This document shows positions 13,991-15,026 of a DNA stretch of 15,026 nt, in pieces; the stretch's first letter is position 1; each line of letters starts with the position of its first letter. The notes beneath the pieces were generated by a model. The model was not told the DNA's origin, made no database searches, and saw only the letters and a program-made list of their open reading frames with translations. Source of the DNA: Candidatus Pygmaiobacter gallistercoris (GTDB taxonomy: Bacteria; Bacillota; Clostridia; Oscillospirales; Ruminococcaceae); assembly GCA_019113125.1 (NCBI GenBank), contig DXIA01000113.1, positions 1 to 15,026 on the forward strand. Direction: 5' to 3'. Both the position numbers and the translations under genes were made by a program.

Positions 13991-14878
13991 ATGAGAAAAC
14001 ACACCATCCTGACCACCGCCGCCCTGACCCTCGCCCTCGGCCTGCTGGCCGGCTGCGGCGGCACCCAGGCCACCACCCAGAACGGCAGCTCCCAGCTCTC
14101 GCCGCTCGCCGCCCCCGGCAACCAGGTGCTCGCCGGGGTCGCCGGCACCTCGAACAGCACCGGCGATGCCCTGACCGCCGAGCAGGCCAAACAGATCGCC
14201 CTCGAGGACGCCGGTCTCTCGGCCGACGAGGTCACCTTCCTGCGGGCCGAGCCCGACTACGAAAACGGCCGCAACGTCTTCGACGTCGAGTTCTACCAGG
14301 GCAACACCGAATACGACTACGAGATCGACGCCACGACCGGCGAGATCCGCTCGGTCGATCGGGACATCGAGTCCTACCAGCCCCAGGCCCAGACGACCCA
14401 AACCCAGACGCAGACCCAGAGCAGCCAGGTCAGCCTCGAGCAGGCCCGGCAGATCGCCCTCTCCCACGCGGGGCTCTCGGCCGACGCGGTGACCTTCATC
14501 AAGGCGGGGCAGGAGTACGACGACGGCCGGCTGGTCTATGAGTTCGAGTTCTACCAGGGCGCCACCGAGTACGACTACGAGATCGACGCCGCCACCGGCG
14601 AGATCCGCAGTTTCGACCAGGACGCCGAGTACTACACCCCGCAGGCCCAGACCCAGCAGAGCGCGGCCGGTGAGATCTCGGCGGCCGAGGCGAAGGCGAT
14701 CGCCTTCTCCCACGCCGGGGTCAGCGAGGCGGATGCCCGCGGACTCGAGATGGATATCGACCGGGATCACGGGCGGACCATCTATGAGTTCGAGTGGGCG
14801 GTCGGCCGGATCGAGTACTCCTGCGACGTCGACGCCGCCACCGGCGCGGTGGTCGGTTTCGAGCGGGACGCCGACTGA
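13991..14878 (+). CDS. Lipoprotein with three tandem PepSY domains
   Basis: This 295-aa predicted surface lipoprotein has the signal peptide LALGLLAGC, lipidated at Cys22. Three PepSY repeats lie at about residues 60-124, 146-210 and 228-291. Each begins with an EQAKQIAL-like helix and ends with YDYEIDATTGEIRS or a variant. Gln/Thr-rich linkers (about 129-145 and 215-226) separate them. Repeats one and two are close copies; the third is diverged (IEYSCDVDAATGAVVG). PepSY domains occur in peptidase inhibitors and in many Gram-positive surface proteins of unknown role. No peptidase domain is present. AAGGAGG lies 8 nt before the ATG. The gene is monocistronic in view, behind an operator that probably binds the neighbouring response regulator, and may act in envelope stress or feed back on the sensor. 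Confidence 0.92.
   Translation: MRKHTILTTAALTLALGLLAGCGGTQATTQNGSSQLSPLAAPGNQVLAGVAGTSNSTGDALTAEQAKQIALEDAGLSADEVTFLRAEPDYENGRNVFDVEFYQGNTEYDYEIDATTGEIRSVDRDIESYQPQAQTTQTQTQTQSSQVSLEQARQIALSHAGLSADAVTFIKAGQEYDDGRLVYEFEFYQGATEYDYEIDAATGEIRSFDQDAEYYTPQAQTQQSAAGEISAAEAKAIAFSHAGVSEADARGLEMDIDRDHGRTIYEFEWAVGRIEYSCDVDAATGAVVGFERDAD
14288..14608 (+). repeat. Intragenic tandem duplication of the PepSY unit
   Basis: Bases 14288-14350 and 14546-14608 match at all but about 5 of 63 positions, at a period of 258 nt (86 codons). They encode the ends of PepSY domains one and two. This indicates a recent duplication or gene conversion. Confidence 0.8.
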
Positions 14879-14895
14879 TCTAAAAACGGCAAAGA

Positions 14896-14914
14896 GCCAC
14901 ACATTAGGTGTGGC
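14896..14914. terminator. Hairpin downstream of the PepSY gene, possibly a terminator
   Basis: GCCACAC (14896-14902), a 5-nt loop and GTGTGGC (14908-14914) begin 17 nt after the PepSY stop. There is no T tract on the plus strand. On the minus strand the stem is followed by TCTTTGCCGTTTTT, which looks more like a terminator for something arriving from the right. Confidence 0.4.
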
Positions 14915-14928
14915 AGGATAAGAAAACA

Positions 14929-14997
14929 ACGCCGTAAAAAGGCCGCTTTTGCGCGGCTGCGGCGTCAAAACGTCGGGGCAGCTCTGCTGCCCGCGAC
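14929..14997. other. Cluster of nested palindromes at the right edge
   Basis: ACGCCG (14929-14934) pairs with CGGCGT (14960-14965) around an inner GCCGC (14942-14946) and GCGGC (14953-14957). A second stem pairs GTCG and GGGCAGC (14972-14982) with GCTGCCC and CGAC (14986-14997), with a TCT loop and one bulged G. No convincing gene covers this. It may be a structured RNA or a dispersed palindromic repeat; the window ends before its limits are visible. Confidence 0.45.
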
Positions 14998-15026
14998 ATC
15001 CACAAAGGGTGCCGTATCCAACGCCA

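Noticed and set aside
13961..14968. Minus-strand open frame of 335 codons opposite the PepSY gene
   Set aside because: It is a Leu/Gly/Val/Asp-rich mirror of the PepSY repeats. The tail at 14879-14968 might belong to a repeated element, but no start signal or domain supports a protein.

Overview
The window is GC-rich, with Gram-positive style AGGAGG ribosome sites, lipobox signal peptides and rho-independent terminators. Gene content (fakA, Asp23/Gls24, recG, YmdB, Gram-positive CobO) points to a high-GC member of the Firmicutes/Clostridia, plausibly Oscillospirales. This assignment is inferred from content and style, not from a database match. Coding density is very high, no stretch over 300 bases lacks a gene, and I see no tRNA, rRNA, CRISPR array or transposase.

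Left part, all on the minus strand and read from high to low coordinate. Operon A (7678 to 3270) is ymdB, an orphan OppA-type substrate-binding lipoprotein, an Asp23/Gls24 envelope protein and fakA (fatty-acid kinase). It has an extended -10 promoter at its head and a strong terminator at 3227-3256. Operon B (3136 to 1) is a YheO/DauR-like PAS-HTH regulator, recG and a DUF554 membrane protein cut by the window edge. It starts from a promoter in an AT-rich pocket at 3189-3216. The Asp23-fakA-recG neighbourhood is a known Firmicutes arrangement; the lipoprotein and YmdB are additions here.

Middle, minus strand. Operon C (11676 to 7776) is a cob(I)alamin adenosyltransferase (CobO type), then substrate-binding lipoprotein, permease and ATPase of a vitamin B12/iron-complex class importer. 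A 93-aa cysteine-containing protein of unknown function and a stand-alone 115-aa PAS protein follow, then a terminator at 7739-7768. The adenosyltransferase makes corrinoid the best substrate guess. No cobalamin riboswitch fits in the leader. Instead a 9-bp inverted repeat overlays the promoter.

Right part, plus strand. A divergent promoter, its -35 box only 2 bp from that of operon C, drives an OmpR-type response regulator and a histidine kinase, ending at a terminator at 13841-13872. Next is a lipoprotein with three PepSY repeats. Its promoter lacks a -35 box but has two 9-bp direct repeats at an 11-bp period, the layout expected of an OmpR/PhoB-family binding site. The simplest reading is that the two-component system activates the PepSY lipoprotein. 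The last 148 bases hold no gene but contain several hairpins that look like a structured RNA or a dispersed palindromic repeat.

The most interesting candidates are the PAS and Cys-protein pair tied to corrinoid import, the two-component/PepSY cassette with its operator, and the binding lipoprotein translationally coupled to Asp23/FakA. None can be called a new system from sequence reading alone.
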